Origin: Argyresthia goedartella | Lineage: Eukaryota; Arthropoda; Insecta; Lepidoptera; Argyresthiidae | Direction: 5' to 3' | Assembly: GCA_949825045.1 (NCBI GenBank) | Contig: OX463813.1 | Location: forward strand, 26,394,001-26,458,000 | Length of the DNA stretch: 64,000 bases | Shown here: one piece after another, positions 21,933 through 31,419 of the stretch | How the letters are laid out: each line of letters begins with the position of its first letter | Position numbering within the stretch: the stretch's first letter is position 1 | The notes under the pieces: model-generated | Database searches by the model: none | Told to the model about the DNA's origin: nothing | The model's input: the letters and a program-made list of their open reading frames with translations, nothing else | Made by a program: the position numbers and the translations under genes

Positions 21933-23978
21933 TTGGTTGCCCCCCAACCGGAGACGGTGGTGTTACCGATCGCCTCTGTGCTTGTTTGGGATTTGGCGGG
22001 CAACCCAACATACGTTCGCGCCCTATTAGATTCTGGAGCTCAGGGCTGCATTGTATCGAATGATTTAGCAAAATGGTTGGGCCTCAAGGTAAATAGGTAT
22101 AATAAATCAATACGGGGCGTGGGGAATGTTACGGTTACGAATGTAGTTGGTCAATCGGTGATCACGTTCTCTCCACGTTATGACATTTTGACAAAAACAT
22201 CCGTGCAAGCTTTAGTAATGACGCATGTCATGGGCAGACACCCCCTGGTGAAGTTGAATCCGGCCGTTCGATTCCTGACATCAGGACTCAAGTTGGCGGA
22301 TCCCGATTTTGACACTCCAGCCCCGGTCGACCCGCTACTGGGAGCAGACGTTCTGGGTAGGTTTCTGTTGTCGGATCGGCGAGTTCTTCAGCCGTACGGG
22401 TTAATTGCTGTGGATACTAAGTTTGGTCACGTGATCATGGGTCCGGCATTGCCAATGGTTAGGCCTGCCGAGTCAGATGGCATACTTATTGGCTCAGCGT
22501 TGTCAGACGCTATCCAACGTTTCTGGGAGATAGAGGAACCTCCCACCGCTCGTCGAGTCGACGCAGACGAAGAAGAGTGCGAGTTGTTTTACCAGAATAG
22601 TACTGGTCGCCTTCGTTCTGGTCGTTTTGTAACTCGACTGCCTTTCAGGGCCGATCGACCGCCACTAGGAGAATCTAGGAAGATGGCTGAGACGAGATTG
22701 ATGTCGATGGAGCGTAGGATGAAGGGAGCCGTCGCGCGTCTCAACCCCTTTGTTGATTCGACCGGGTTACTTCGGGTAGGAGGGAGATTGCGCAATGCGA
22801 ATCTGTCGTATTCGGCTCGTCACCCACTTCTGCTCCCCAAGGGGGGACAGTTAGTTGAATTGCTGGTGACTGATCGTCATATTAAAAACGCGCATGCCGG
22901 CTGTAACGCGTTGTTGGCCACGCTCCAGCGGGAGTTTTGGATCTTATCTGCCTGCCGTGTCATACGGAACATCGTGTTTCGGTGCATGCCTTGTTATCGA
23001 CTTAAGGCTGTCACGATGCAACCTCTCATGGGGGACTTGCCCCCTGATCGTGTGAATGAGGTCAGACCGTTTTCAGGTGTTGGTACGGATTTTGCAGGAC
23101 CGTTTATGGTGAAGAGTTCACGATTGCGTACCGCTAGGCAATACAAGGCGTACCTATGTGTGTTTGTTTGTTTATCCACCAAGGCGGTACATCTCGAGCT
23201 CGTAGCTGATCTCTCGACAGAGGCTTTCATTGCTTGTTTGGATAGGTTTGTTTCTCGAAGGGGACTTCCAACTTTGATCCGCTCTGATAACGGCACTAAC
23301 TACATCGGTGCGGAACGATACTTACGAGAGATAGTCAACTTTTTGAATGTAAATAAAGTGGATATTGGAACGGCCCTCTCCCGTCGGGGTATACAGTGGA
23401 CCTTCAGCCCACCGATTTGCCCCCACTGGGGTGGGATTTTTGAGGCCGTAGTTAAGTCAGCTAAGACGCACTTGGGGCGTATAGTAGGTCAGACCGCGCT
23501 GACTTTTGAGGAGCTCGCGACATTGTTTTGTAAGATCGAGGCCGTTCTCAATTCGCGACCGTTGTGTCCGCTCAGCTCGGATCCAAATAACCTGGAGGCT
23601 CTGACCCCAGGCCATTTCTTGATAGAACAGCCACTTAACGCGTTGCCCGAGCACCCCTTCGAGGGAGTGAAATTGTATCGGTTGTCAAGGTATCAGATGT
23701 TGCAGCAGTTTACTCAGAATTTCTGGAAGCGTTGGTCGCTCGAGTATCTGCATATCTTACAACAGCGCCTTAAGTGGACTGACAAAACCAGCCCCCCTAG
23801 TGTTGGTGACCTCGTTCTGGTTAAGGATGCTAACCTACCGCCACTACGTTGGCGCAGGGGGCGCATTGTTAACTTGTTCCCTGGCAAGGACGGGACCCCC
23901 CGGTCTGCAGAGATTCTAGTAGGAGGCTCGGTTCTAAAACGAGCGGTAGCGACGTTGTCTCGGCTGCCCGTAGATTAG
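21933..23978 (+). CDS. BEL-2 protease-integrase fusion (RT/RNase H deleted)
   Basis: 681 codons. The protease signature 'LLDSGAQGC' lies near residue 32. The pre-RT linker runs to '...SMERRMK' (Lys264). The next residues, 'GAVARLNPFVDSTG', belong to the end of RNase H and the start of integrase in BEL-1. All RT motifs and the RNase H domain are absent. Integrase is complete: HHCC at His316, His321, Cys351, Cys354, and the triad Asp386, Asp452, Glu504, followed by the DUF5641-like tail ending 'ATLSRLPVD'. The frame is the same as gag, preceded by TAG 21912-21914. The product could cut and integrate but not copy RNA. Confidence 0.95.
   Translation: MVAPQPETVVLPIASVLVWDLAGNPTYVRALLDSGAQGCIVSNDLAKWLGLKVNRYNKSIRGVGNVTVTNVVGQSVITFSPRYDILTKTSVQALVMTHVMGRHPLVKLNPAVRFLTSGLKLADPDFDTPAPVDPLLGADVLGRFLLSDRRVLQPYGLIAVDTKFGHVIMGPALPMVRPAESDGILIGSALSDAIQRFWEIEEPPTARRVDADEEECELFYQNSTGRLRSGRFVTRLPFRADRPPLGESRKMAETRLMSMERRMKGAVARLNPFVDSTGLLRVGGRLRNANLSYSARHPLLLPKGGQLVELLVTDRHIKNAHAGCNALLATLQREFWILSACRVIRNIVFRCMPCYRLKAVTMQPLMGDLPPDRVNEVRPFSGVGTDFAGPFMVKSSRLRTARQYKAYLCVFVCLSTKAVHLELVADLSTEAFIACLDRFVSRRGLPTLIRSDNGTNYIGAERYLREIVNFLNVNKVDIGTALSRRGIQWTFSPPICPHWGGIFEAVVKSAKTHLGRIVGQTALTFEELATLFCKIEAVLNSRPLCPLSSDPNNLEALTPGHFLIEQPLNALPEHPFEGVKLYRLSRYQMLQQFTQNFWKRWSLEYLHILQQRLKWTDKTSPPSVGDLVLVKDANLPPLRWRRGRIVNLFPGKDGTPRSAEILVGGSVLKRAVATLSRLPVD
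22720..22724 (+). other. RT/RNase H deletion junction
   Basis: TGAAG stands at the join. In BEL-1 the same five bases occur at both deletion edges (complements at 6708-6712 and 4895-4899), 1,813 bp apart. BEL-1 carries one extra base in between, so the original loss would be 1,812 bp, a multiple of three. This is a classic short-homology deletion, as produced by RT template jumping or end joining. Confidence 0.85.
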
Positions 23979-24010
23979 GGGACAGGTGGGTGCCTGTCCG
24001 GGCGGGTGAT
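23979..24010 (+). promoter_or_regulatory. BEL-2 polypurine-tract region
   Basis: Right after the pol stop, 'ggggacaggtgggtg' is purine-rich and a related block is found at the same place in BEL-1. It precedes the 3' LTR and would prime plus-strand DNA. The exact tract end is not certain. Confidence 0.5.
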
Positions 24011-24517
24011 TGTTCGATTCCAAATCGATATTCGATCGATGGTTTCTGAACGGCCATTTTGAATTTGACGTTGCTGCCAACCTAGCAGTTTTTGACAACT
24101 GACAGACGAAAGCCCTCGCAATGTAAACGCGTTTTGGTTAGGGTATTGAAATTAAATCGCAGGCCATCTGGAATGTATTCGGGTTTCCCTCAGGATTGTC
24201 TATATAGCTGAGTGTGTTGTGGTTCCCCGAACCAGATAAAGTTCGCATTTACGTGGCCGATTGGTTTTTTACCACGTAACATAACCTGTGTTGGAACACT
24301 GTGCTCATCGAAGCTGGCCCGCCAGTCGTACCTGGTTGGCTGAAGAACCTGTCTACCAAGAAGAGCCTAGGGTGCACCCGGGCCTTGCAGAGAGACAGGA
24401 GGTTGACGGGACCGAAGCACAGACCAGGTTAGATCACGCTTCTTGGCAACTGATCGTTACGCTACCTCGTAGCTGATGGGCCCCTACGAGGTCATTAGGT
24501 GCTGAGAAGCCTGAACA
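24011..24517 (+). repeat. BEL-2 3' LTR
   Basis: 507 bp, identical by eye to the 5' LTR except for the missing 38 bp between 'ggttagatc' and 'acgcttcttgg'. GTCTA follows at 24518-24522. Confidence 0.95.
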
Positions 24518-24522
24518 GTCTA

Positions 24523-25341
24523 CTATTAGCCGGGAAGACGGTGGGATTTCTTACCGTTTCTTTCTTGGCCCAAAGACTGCATATTGCTGTCCTGGTAAAT
24601 TTATTAATGCTTTGCTTCGCCCCCCTCACCCACAGTGGTCCAATGTAGAGAAGAGGCAAAATATGTATCAAATATCTAAACATTTCAAAAAAGTCTTTCT
24701 TGTAAAATTTCATTTCTGTCACTTACATTAAGTCGCTTACATTATGGGTTCAAATTATATTGTGAAATGGAGTATTGTATATCTTCGCTGGTGTGGGAGA
24801 CCCTATTGGGGATACTGATTTTCAACCTTATACCTTAGTAATAATAAAAGTGTAAAATCAATGAAAATGGCTGGCTAAACGCACAAATCTGCCTCTAAAG
24901 GAAAAGGTGAAACGCTTTGTATATTTAAAATATTTCTTGCTAATTTATTCTCTGTTCTGTATAGTTATTCAGAGCCTTGTTCAATTCATTTGCCCACTGA
25001 ATTCGTAATCTTTCATTCAAGTGGAAAGTAGCTCTCGACTGCATGGCCGTTTTTCATCTGCCAACGGTAAATGCACAGTAACTGCACGACACTGACAAAT
25101 AAAAGCAATGCGTCCATCTCCCTTTCCTTTTAAAAGCGTCACAAGGAGTAGGAAATTGACTCTGCACTTTTTCCAGCTTAAATTATTGCAATTTTTTGAG
25201 GGTTCGTGATTTTGAATTATGGGATTTTGGGTGCCCAGGGTACCCACAGTCAATAGGGGATACTTTCTGAGCAGGTTTCTTTTTAAAATGCAATAGATGG
25301 CGTTGAAAATACAGTACCTCTTTCTAGTTGGTGCTTGATGA
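24523..25341. other. No gene; LINE 3' UTR scrap
   Basis: The words 'cacagtggtccaatgtagagaag' at about 24632 repeat the LINE 3' end near 1980. The rest is AT-rich with no supported gene. The 124-codon minus frame at 25017-25391 runs into the SINE tail and is rejected. Confidence 0.45.
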
Positions 25342-25603
25342 ATAATATAATAATAATAATAATAATAATACCTTGGACACCTTTTACACACATTGATCTA
25401 GCCCCAAACTAGGATTCCCTGTATCTTGGGTACTAGACAACGATATATATACTTATATAGAGAAATATTATACTTAGATAGATAAACAACCATGACTAGG
25501 GTACAAACATTCGTTGTCATCAAACAAACATTTGCCCCCACCGGGACTCGAACCCGGGACCCTTGGTTTCGTAGGCAGCGTCACTACCGACTCGGCCATT
25601 CGG
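25342..25603 (-). mobile_element. tRNA-headed SINE, copy B
   Basis: Same family as copy A: (ATT)n tail at the left edge, then 'ccttggacac', 'gatctagccccaaactaggattccctg', and a tRNA-like head with box B complement 'cgggactcgaacccggga' near 25544. Slightly longer than the other copies because of an AT-rich insertion around 25445. Confidence 0.85.
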
Positions 25604-26454
25604 TGTGTTAAATATGAGTAGAGGACACCTAAACAAAGAAAATGTGGCTGGATTATGGTACCCTACAGTGTCACATTTGCGAGATAATTAGAATTAAATA
25701 ATCACCGTATTACTACAAAAAATACACATTGTTTTATCTCAAAACAAACGTCAAATCCTATACATTTTTGTCTTTAAACAAGTGTTGAACAGGAGTTTAT
25801 ATTTTGTGGTAAGATGTTCTCAAATCTTTACTTCCAAGGTAGCACTTCAGGATACCATATTATTATTTTTTGTTTGTTTAAATGACTTTGTCCCATATTT
25901 GGCATATTCATCAGGAGCCAAAGAAAAAAAGACTACGGCAACTGCTAGGTTTGCTCGAAGAAATCTCTTCTAAGTGATAAGCTCGCCCATGTACCTGAGT
26001 TTTCTTTTAATGTCACGTGTATTTTTGTCTGTGTGCAATAAAGAATAAATTAGATGAAACTGTGCAATTACTGTTGGGAGATTAAAAGCGGCCGATGGAA
26101 ATGCGAACATTTGTTAAGTTGTGAAGGTATTCTTCACAGTACAGTCCGCGATCTAGTGCAGTACTCCTTCTGAACTTTGAATGTGCTTATTGTGTCCATC
26201 GCAGGGACTACAATTGTATCAAAACTGGCTTCAACTTACTGTGTTATGAACAGCACAACTTGATTCAAATCTTGATTAGAATCTCAGTTGCCGTTTCTGC
26301 CACTGAACAGATAAAACAACATGTTGTACGGACTGGCGCTCGTGCTTAGAACACTTTGTTGTATGTCTGCTCCGAATTATAATTGAGTCAAAACTAAGTT
26401 CTATATTATTTTAGTGAAAAGTCTACAAGTTGTATTTTAACAAATAAGGTGTCG
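25604..26454. other. No gene; probable LINE 3' end
   Basis: Near 25980-26055 the text 'gctcgcccatgtacctgag ... gtctgtgtgcaataaagaataaatta' resembles LINE 3' UTRs; a related 'ctcgcctttgtac' occurs near 11800 and 55040. Nothing else is recognised. Confidence 0.35.
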
Positions 26455-26620
26455 TCGGATTTGTAGAGACCGTGAGAGTAATAGGCTATTACTTTTAGTG
26501 AAAAGTCCATAAGTTGGGTTTAAGACCGCAAAATGTAGTTTACAAAGTTATTGGTTTCACTTCCAAGTACGAACCAGGTGAATTAATAAGTTTGTCTGTG
26601 GTATCGAAAGAAAGTGCAGT
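26455..26620 (+). repeat. Dispersed repeat R4, short copy
   Basis: 'gagaccgtgagagtaa', 'agtgaaaagtccataagttggg' and 'aaaatgtagtttacaaagttattgg' match 18440-18540. A second, internal 'ttttagtgaaaagtctacaagttg' lies just upstream at 26412. Confidence 0.7.
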
Positions 26621-27279
26621 CGTTGTATTTGTTTTAATAATGATTCCACATGTTAATTCAATTAGTTAGTCCAGTTGTGATTGTGACACCTCCAGAGTAG
26701 GTCTCCGTTTGTCATAGCTGTTGCCCAGGACCTCGTAGAGGTCTTCTTCTTCATGTCCTATAACGCCGAGTGACTGTGGAACCATGAGAATTCCTTCTAT
26801 CTTGTGACTCCATTTTACATTGCCATAGCCTCGTTGCATTCATGGATATCTTACTTTAACCTGGAATCTTAATAGCAAGGCCAAATTACAATTGGTGGGT
26901 TGCCACTTTATGGTAGAAAAAAATATTGTTGTTGAGTCTCAGTTGGCCAATTAATTCATTACATTAATTCAATTATTAAATTATTTTTTAAGTAGGTCGG
27001 TTTCTTGTTTGATACAACGTTGTGTAAGTGACACTTATAGTCGGATCACTATGGACTTAAAAATAATGTAAATAAACAAACGAAGAACGAATAATTTAAC
27101 TAAACTTTGAATCAGAGATATAATACATTGAATGGACTAACCTAATGGCAGACCTTATTTTAATAATTATGGTATTTATGTGATAAAAACGACCTAAAAT
27201 TACAATTTCCATTACGACTTCATAGGAATAGCGTATTTATGATTCTAGAATCTTAAACTAAAACATAACATACAGGCAC

Positions 27280-27460
27280 ATACATTGCTTCTGGCCCCAC
27301 ACTAGGATATCCTATGTCGTGGGAACCAGAAACAGCGACGTCACACACATATGAACATCCAAGACCTGGGTTTTTTTTTCTTTAATCCCAGCCGGGGATC
27401 GAACCCGGGACCTCTCGCATGGTTGGCAGAGCCACAACCGCAGCGCCACAGAAGTCGTCC
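27280..27460 (-). mobile_element. tRNA-headed SINE, family 2
   Basis: On plus: 'ttctggccccacactaggatatcctatgtcgtgggaaccag' at the tail side, then 'ggggatcgaacccgggacc' (box B complement) and 'tggttggcagagccacaaccgc' at the head. The tail piece recurs alone at 29535-29562. It is distinct from family 1 but related in the tail. Confidence 0.75.
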
Positions 27461-27713
27461 TTAAAATCCTTAAAATAAAATATACTATGATATTAATGTA
27501 TACTTATATGATGAATTGATGAGGAATTGATTTCTAACTAAACGCGCAAAAGTCATTGGGCCGGCCTAAGTTTTCTTGCCGTTTCTTTCTTTGACCAAAA
27601 AACCTACGAATTTACGAAGCGGAGTAGCATATCCTTTTAGTATATTGCTTAATATTCTTGACAAAAAAAAATACAAATAAAATAAAATAATATAAATATC
27701 CTAGGGCTCCGTG

Positions 27714-27990
27714 GCCTAATGGGTTTCACGCTTGCTTCTCACACAGGAGATGCAGGTTGGATTCCTGAGATAATTGGTAAGATCAATGAGATAATTAATT
27801 TATCTTAAGTACATTATACGGACGTTCTAACGGTGAGGGAAAACATCGTGAGGAAACCATCATTACTCCATAGCTGCGGCGATGGGCTAGCCTCCTGTCA
27901 CGCAAAATGGAGTATTGAATAACTGGCACAAAGTGGGCGCAATAGTTCCTCTGCCACCCCGTATGGGAAAAATCGTGACGCTATGTTATG
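27714..27990 (+). mobile_element. tRNA-headed repeat, family 3
   Basis: The head 'GGCTCCGTGGCCTAATGG' has a good box A (TGGCCTAATGG). 'GGTTGGATTCC' is a box B with one change. The body ('cggacgttctaacggtgagg', 'gatgggctagcctcctgtcac', 'gcgcaatagttcctctgccacccc') matches 16305-16440 and part of 57535-57635. The head also matches 17139-17203 in reverse. Confidence 0.7.
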
Positions 27991-28094
27991 TTTAATATGC
28001 AACAATTTTAATTTGTAAATATGTTAATAAATAGCTAGTAATTGAGTTGCGTAAATACTACATCATTTGCATACATATTTGTATATATATATAT

Positions 28095-28419
28095 AAACTA
28101 TCGACAAATTGTAAACCAGACCGACAGGATTTAGAATTTACGTTTCTTTTGTTCTTACATGTCAACCTAATACTAAGTTTATTCGGGGGCTTCGCTGCGC
28201 TCGCCCCCTCTAGTCTTCACCTAAGCTACCGCAGTGTATGCCTGGTATTTCGTTTGCAATTCAAGTTTAAACCAGTTCACATTTAACGGTTTTTTTTATA
28301 AACTAACGCGTCATATCGTAAGCAGAACGGTAAAGTTTACAAATTAGCGATAGTTTGTAAACTAACGAGTAACAAAACTTTAGACTGTAAACTAACGGTT
28401 TCGACAATCTTACGGGGAC
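28095..28419 (+). mobile_element. Hairpin-core MITE, unit A (left end lost)
   Basis: It contains a central block with a GC stem-loop ('gggggcttcgctgcgctcgccccc' at about 28183-28206) and 'aagctaccgcagt'. On both sides are many copies of the word AAACTAACG. It ends in the terminal motif 'gacaatcttacggggac'. Unit B at 29072-29462 is the same unit inverted. The outer end of unit A is not recognisable, so it is probably 5' truncated. There is no transposase; the short plus-strand frame at 28047-28286 is an accident. Confidence 0.75.
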
Positions 28420-28582
28420 ATACACATCTCAAGTTAAGTATATAAGTAATATATATAAGTGTTCCACATAACCCTAAGCCCTTTTTCATACTGGGTGACC
28501 TGTCTTGTCATATATTCAATGTTTCAAATGCTAAATAGCGAATAAAGACCTGTGCCTCTCGGTTAGAACGCTCATACGACAT

Positions 28583-28832
28583 GACGACCCGAATAGCCGA
28601 GTCGGCAGTGACTCTGCCTATGAAGCCAAGGGTCCCGGGTTCGAGTCCCGGTGGGGGCAAATATTTGTTTGATGAGAACGGATGTGTGTATCCTAGTCAT
28701 GGTTGTTTATCTATCTATGTATAATATTTATCTATATAAGTATGTGTAACGTTGTCTAGTACCCAAGATACAGGGAATCCTAATTTGGGGCTAGATCAAT
28801 GTGTGTAATTAGTGTCCTAGGTATTATTATAC
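28583..28832 (+). mobile_element. tRNA-headed SINE, copy C
   Basis: Best-preserved family 1 copy on the plus strand. Head 'gacccgaatagccgagtcggcagtg', box B 'gggttcgagtcccgg' (28637-28651), body 'ggggctagatcaatgtgtgtaa', tail 'gtattattat'. It lies between MITE units A and B. Confidence 0.9.
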
Positions 28833-29071
28833 AATAGAGTACATTCATTAATCCAGCTCTGTAATTCCTGACGTCATAAACCTCCTACGTAAGCAGATAG
28901 CATACAATATTTGGATCGCCGCCAAAAAATAATCCTCTGAAATTGGATACCACTGCGATGCATACCCCAGTTTCATTTCACATACATGTATTCTCGTAAT
29001 ACAGGGTGTAACATAAAGGTGTAGAGTAATTGTAGTCGTATGTTTGTTATTTTTGTTTATGATATGTATAT

Positions 29072-29462
29072 GTCAACTTAATTAAGATTGTCAAAACCGT
29101 CAGATGGTAAACTAACGTTTTTTTTTCTCGTTAGTTGGTCAACTATTGACAGATGGTAAACTGTAGCGTACTGCTTACTATATGACGCGTTAGTTGATAA
29201 ACTTAAAACCGTTAAATAGTAAACTGGTTTAAACTTGAATTGCAAACGAAATACCCCTCAGGGCAAATACTGCGGTAGCTTAGGTGTCGACTAGAGGGGG
29301 CGGGCGCAGCGAAGCCCCCGAATAGTCTCCTTGTTAGGTTGACATGTAAGAACAAAAGAAACGTAAATTATAAACCCTGTCGGTCTGGTTTACTATATGT
29401 CGATAGTTGATCAACTAACGCGTTTGTTTATCAAGTAAGGGTTTTGTCTATCTTCCGGTGAC
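29072..29462 (-). mobile_element. Hairpin-core MITE, unit B (complete)
   Basis: 391 bp. Ends: 'gtcaacttaattaagattgtcaaaac' on the left and 'gttttgtctatcttccggtgac' on the right, which pair as terminal inverted repeats. The core is the same as in unit A but inverted, with the GC stem-loop near 29296-29320. The subterminal words AAACTAACG, or their complements, occur repeatedly. Against unit A some words are replaced by 'TTTACCATCTG'. The elements are presumably moved by a transposase encoded elsewhere. Confidence 0.75.
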
Positions 29463-30275
29463 ATATACAAAATTACACCTCTCTCCCAACTCCGCATAGT
29501 AGAAAAAATAAAAAATAATTAAAAAAAATATATTGTTTCTGGCCCCACGCTAGGATATTCTAAAAGTGCGCCGCCATGATTTTTTGTACACAATTATTAT
29601 CTCCACGCGTATTTCCTGATTTGTCTACCTACTAAACTCAATCCGTATTACAACAAAAAATATGGCTTACTTTTAACTAACTGTTTACCAAATTGAGTAA
29701 AAAGTTACATCCAAAAAAATATATTTTCATCCCAAAGTAACGAAATGTTCACCAAAACTCTACCCTCTATTTGACAACATGGGCCTCGCTCTCCTAACTT
29801 CGCTTCGGCTTCAGGTTGTATTGTAAAGTTGTGACGTCACAAACCTAATTTGCGATCCGGCTATAGCAACCCATACGGTTCGATGTATGTAGAACTACGT
29901 GCGGGCACTACATTTGGTGAACATTTAACATATTTGGGAGTCGAAACTTGTAAGTAAACAATATACCTATTTATTGCCAAAAAACATTAAACATAGTTTA
30001 ACCTCAAAACTAAGTTCAACTTATTGCTTTGTAGTAAGACCCAATCCGCGTCACTACAAAAATATTAAGCATAGTTTAACTAAAAACTAACGCCAAATCC
30101 GTTTTTGTCTTTAAACAAGTGTTGAATAGGAGTTTATTTTTTAAGCATAGTTTAACCTAAAAAAATGACAATTCCTATACATGTTTGTCTATAAACAAGT
30201 GTTGAACAGGTATTTATTGTTTTGTAAGAAGTCTAAAGGTACACTCTGAAGGGAAATTCTGTAAACACAAAAAGT
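29463..30275. other. Non-coding; word-repeat fragment
   Basis: At 29680-29830 several 'accaaa/atccaaaa/tcccaaag' words precede a GC-rich block ('gggcctcgctctcctaacttcgcttcggc') flanked by ACAAC and GTTGT. This resembles another hairpin-core unit. Near 30000-30240, 'aaacaagtgttgaa(t/c)agg' occurs twice and again near 25780, so it is a further dispersed repeat. Confidence 0.45.
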
Positions 30276-30575
30276 TGTAGTCATGTTTAAGAGGATTGTT
30301 GGGCACGTCATTCTAAACATCTTTCTCTATGAAACCGATTTTTTCACAGCAACTTTATTTTTCCCTTCTCCACACCAATCTGCTGATCAGCCGGCCAAAA
30401 ATGTATGTTGTGGTGTGCATCTTCAAAACCACAGAGCATTGAATATTAGAGAGAGGGCAATGACCGTTATATGCCCAGTGTGCATACAGTGCATTCAGTT
30501 GCTCTCAGCGAGAATTACCGAGTGCACGCGCCGATCGCCTTAGAAAACTGACATCACTTAGCTTTATTTTCTATA

Positions 30576-30655
30576 ATGCCGGCCTGTGCAGTTGTCCTAT
30601 GTGAAAATCGCAGTGATTCGACAAATTTCCATAACATGGGTAAAACATTTCACAG
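30576..30655 (+). CDS. THAP zinc-finger initial exon
   Basis: ATG 30576 opens 26 codons plus two bases, ending at 30655 before a splice donor (CAG, then GTAAAT). The peptide starts 'MPACAVVLCENR' and ends '...NMGKTFHR'. A Cys pair (CAVVLC), the following Asn-Arg, and 'TFHR' just before the intron are the opening of a THAP domain (C2CH DNA-binding finger). In this family the motif is normally followed by Phe-Pro, so an intron at this place would be natural. THAP proteins are either chromatin or transcription factors or derivatives of P-element transposases. I find no convincing second exon downstream, so completeness is unknown. Confidence 0.6.
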
Positions 30656-31419
30656 GTAAATACTGAAAATACAATATTTCTTCAATAAAACAATACGCCT
30701 AACGAAATATTCCGAGGAAGTAATGCTATTGAGTCGCAACCAGATTCCGTCTCTCTCATACTCATTAGCGTTACTTACTAGCGAGAGAGACAGGATATAA
30801 ATTTAATGTCCATGACGCTGTGTGTGCTGTGTGCGTGCTTTATGAAACAATGTGCGCCTCATGCGCACATATACAGCTACGTAACTGCTTTGCCTGTGTT
30901 TACCAATACGAGAGTAGGGATAAATGTGTATGTGGTTATTATGTGTGCGTGTTCGTTGTGTTTATTTAACGATACATTGTGTTCGTGAATTCAGCTTGCG
31001 ACAGTCGGTTTGCATACAAAATAGGCTGAACGCCCTTCTCCTATGTTGAGATATCTGTGTTCAAAACACATCCCCGCAGTTCCTCGTGGCTCAGCAATTA
31101 ATCAATTTTTTCCGGAAACTAAATGAGCACCTCGCCTGATCCTCGTCATTAGGGCTAAGGAGGGGGAGGGGATGGAAAAAAGTGGGGGGAGGGACGTGAG
31201 GTGAATGAATGAACAAAGGGACCAATTACGGAATGGTATTATAGAATCAGTTAGGGATCCGATTTTTAGTTCGTTGGGTAAATATTAACTCGGTCAGCTA
31301 GTTTCTTTCTAGCTTATGGCATGCAACGTGTGATCCAGGGATTATTCGGACAAGTTATTACTAGTGGCTCTTTGAGCTGTAGACCTCGCTAGTGACACTT
31401 TATTTTACTAATAAATACA
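30656..31419. other. No gene; purine-rich tract
   Basis: A G/A-only run sits at about 31156-31200 ('aaggagggggaggggatgg' and 'agtggggggaggga') and could form a G-quadruplex. The other short frames have no domain support. Confidence 0.4.

Larger units (their letters stand above)
19036..24517 (+). mobile_element. BEL/Pao element without RT and RNase H (BEL-2), recent insertion
   Basis: The order is LTR (545 bp), primer-binding region, 5' UTR, gag, protease joined to integrase, LTR (507 bp), flanked by GTCTA on both sides. The LTRs start TGTTCGATTC and end CCTGAACA, so they carry TGTTC...GAACA inverted tips. Read side by side, the LTRs differ only by a 38-bp deletion in the 3' copy (bases corresponding to 19459-19496); I see no substitution. 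This points to a recent insertion. The whole RT and RNase H part of pol, about 1.8 kb compared with BEL-1, is missing, with the frame kept. The copy cannot reverse-transcribe its own RNA and would need help in trans. Confidence 0.95.
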
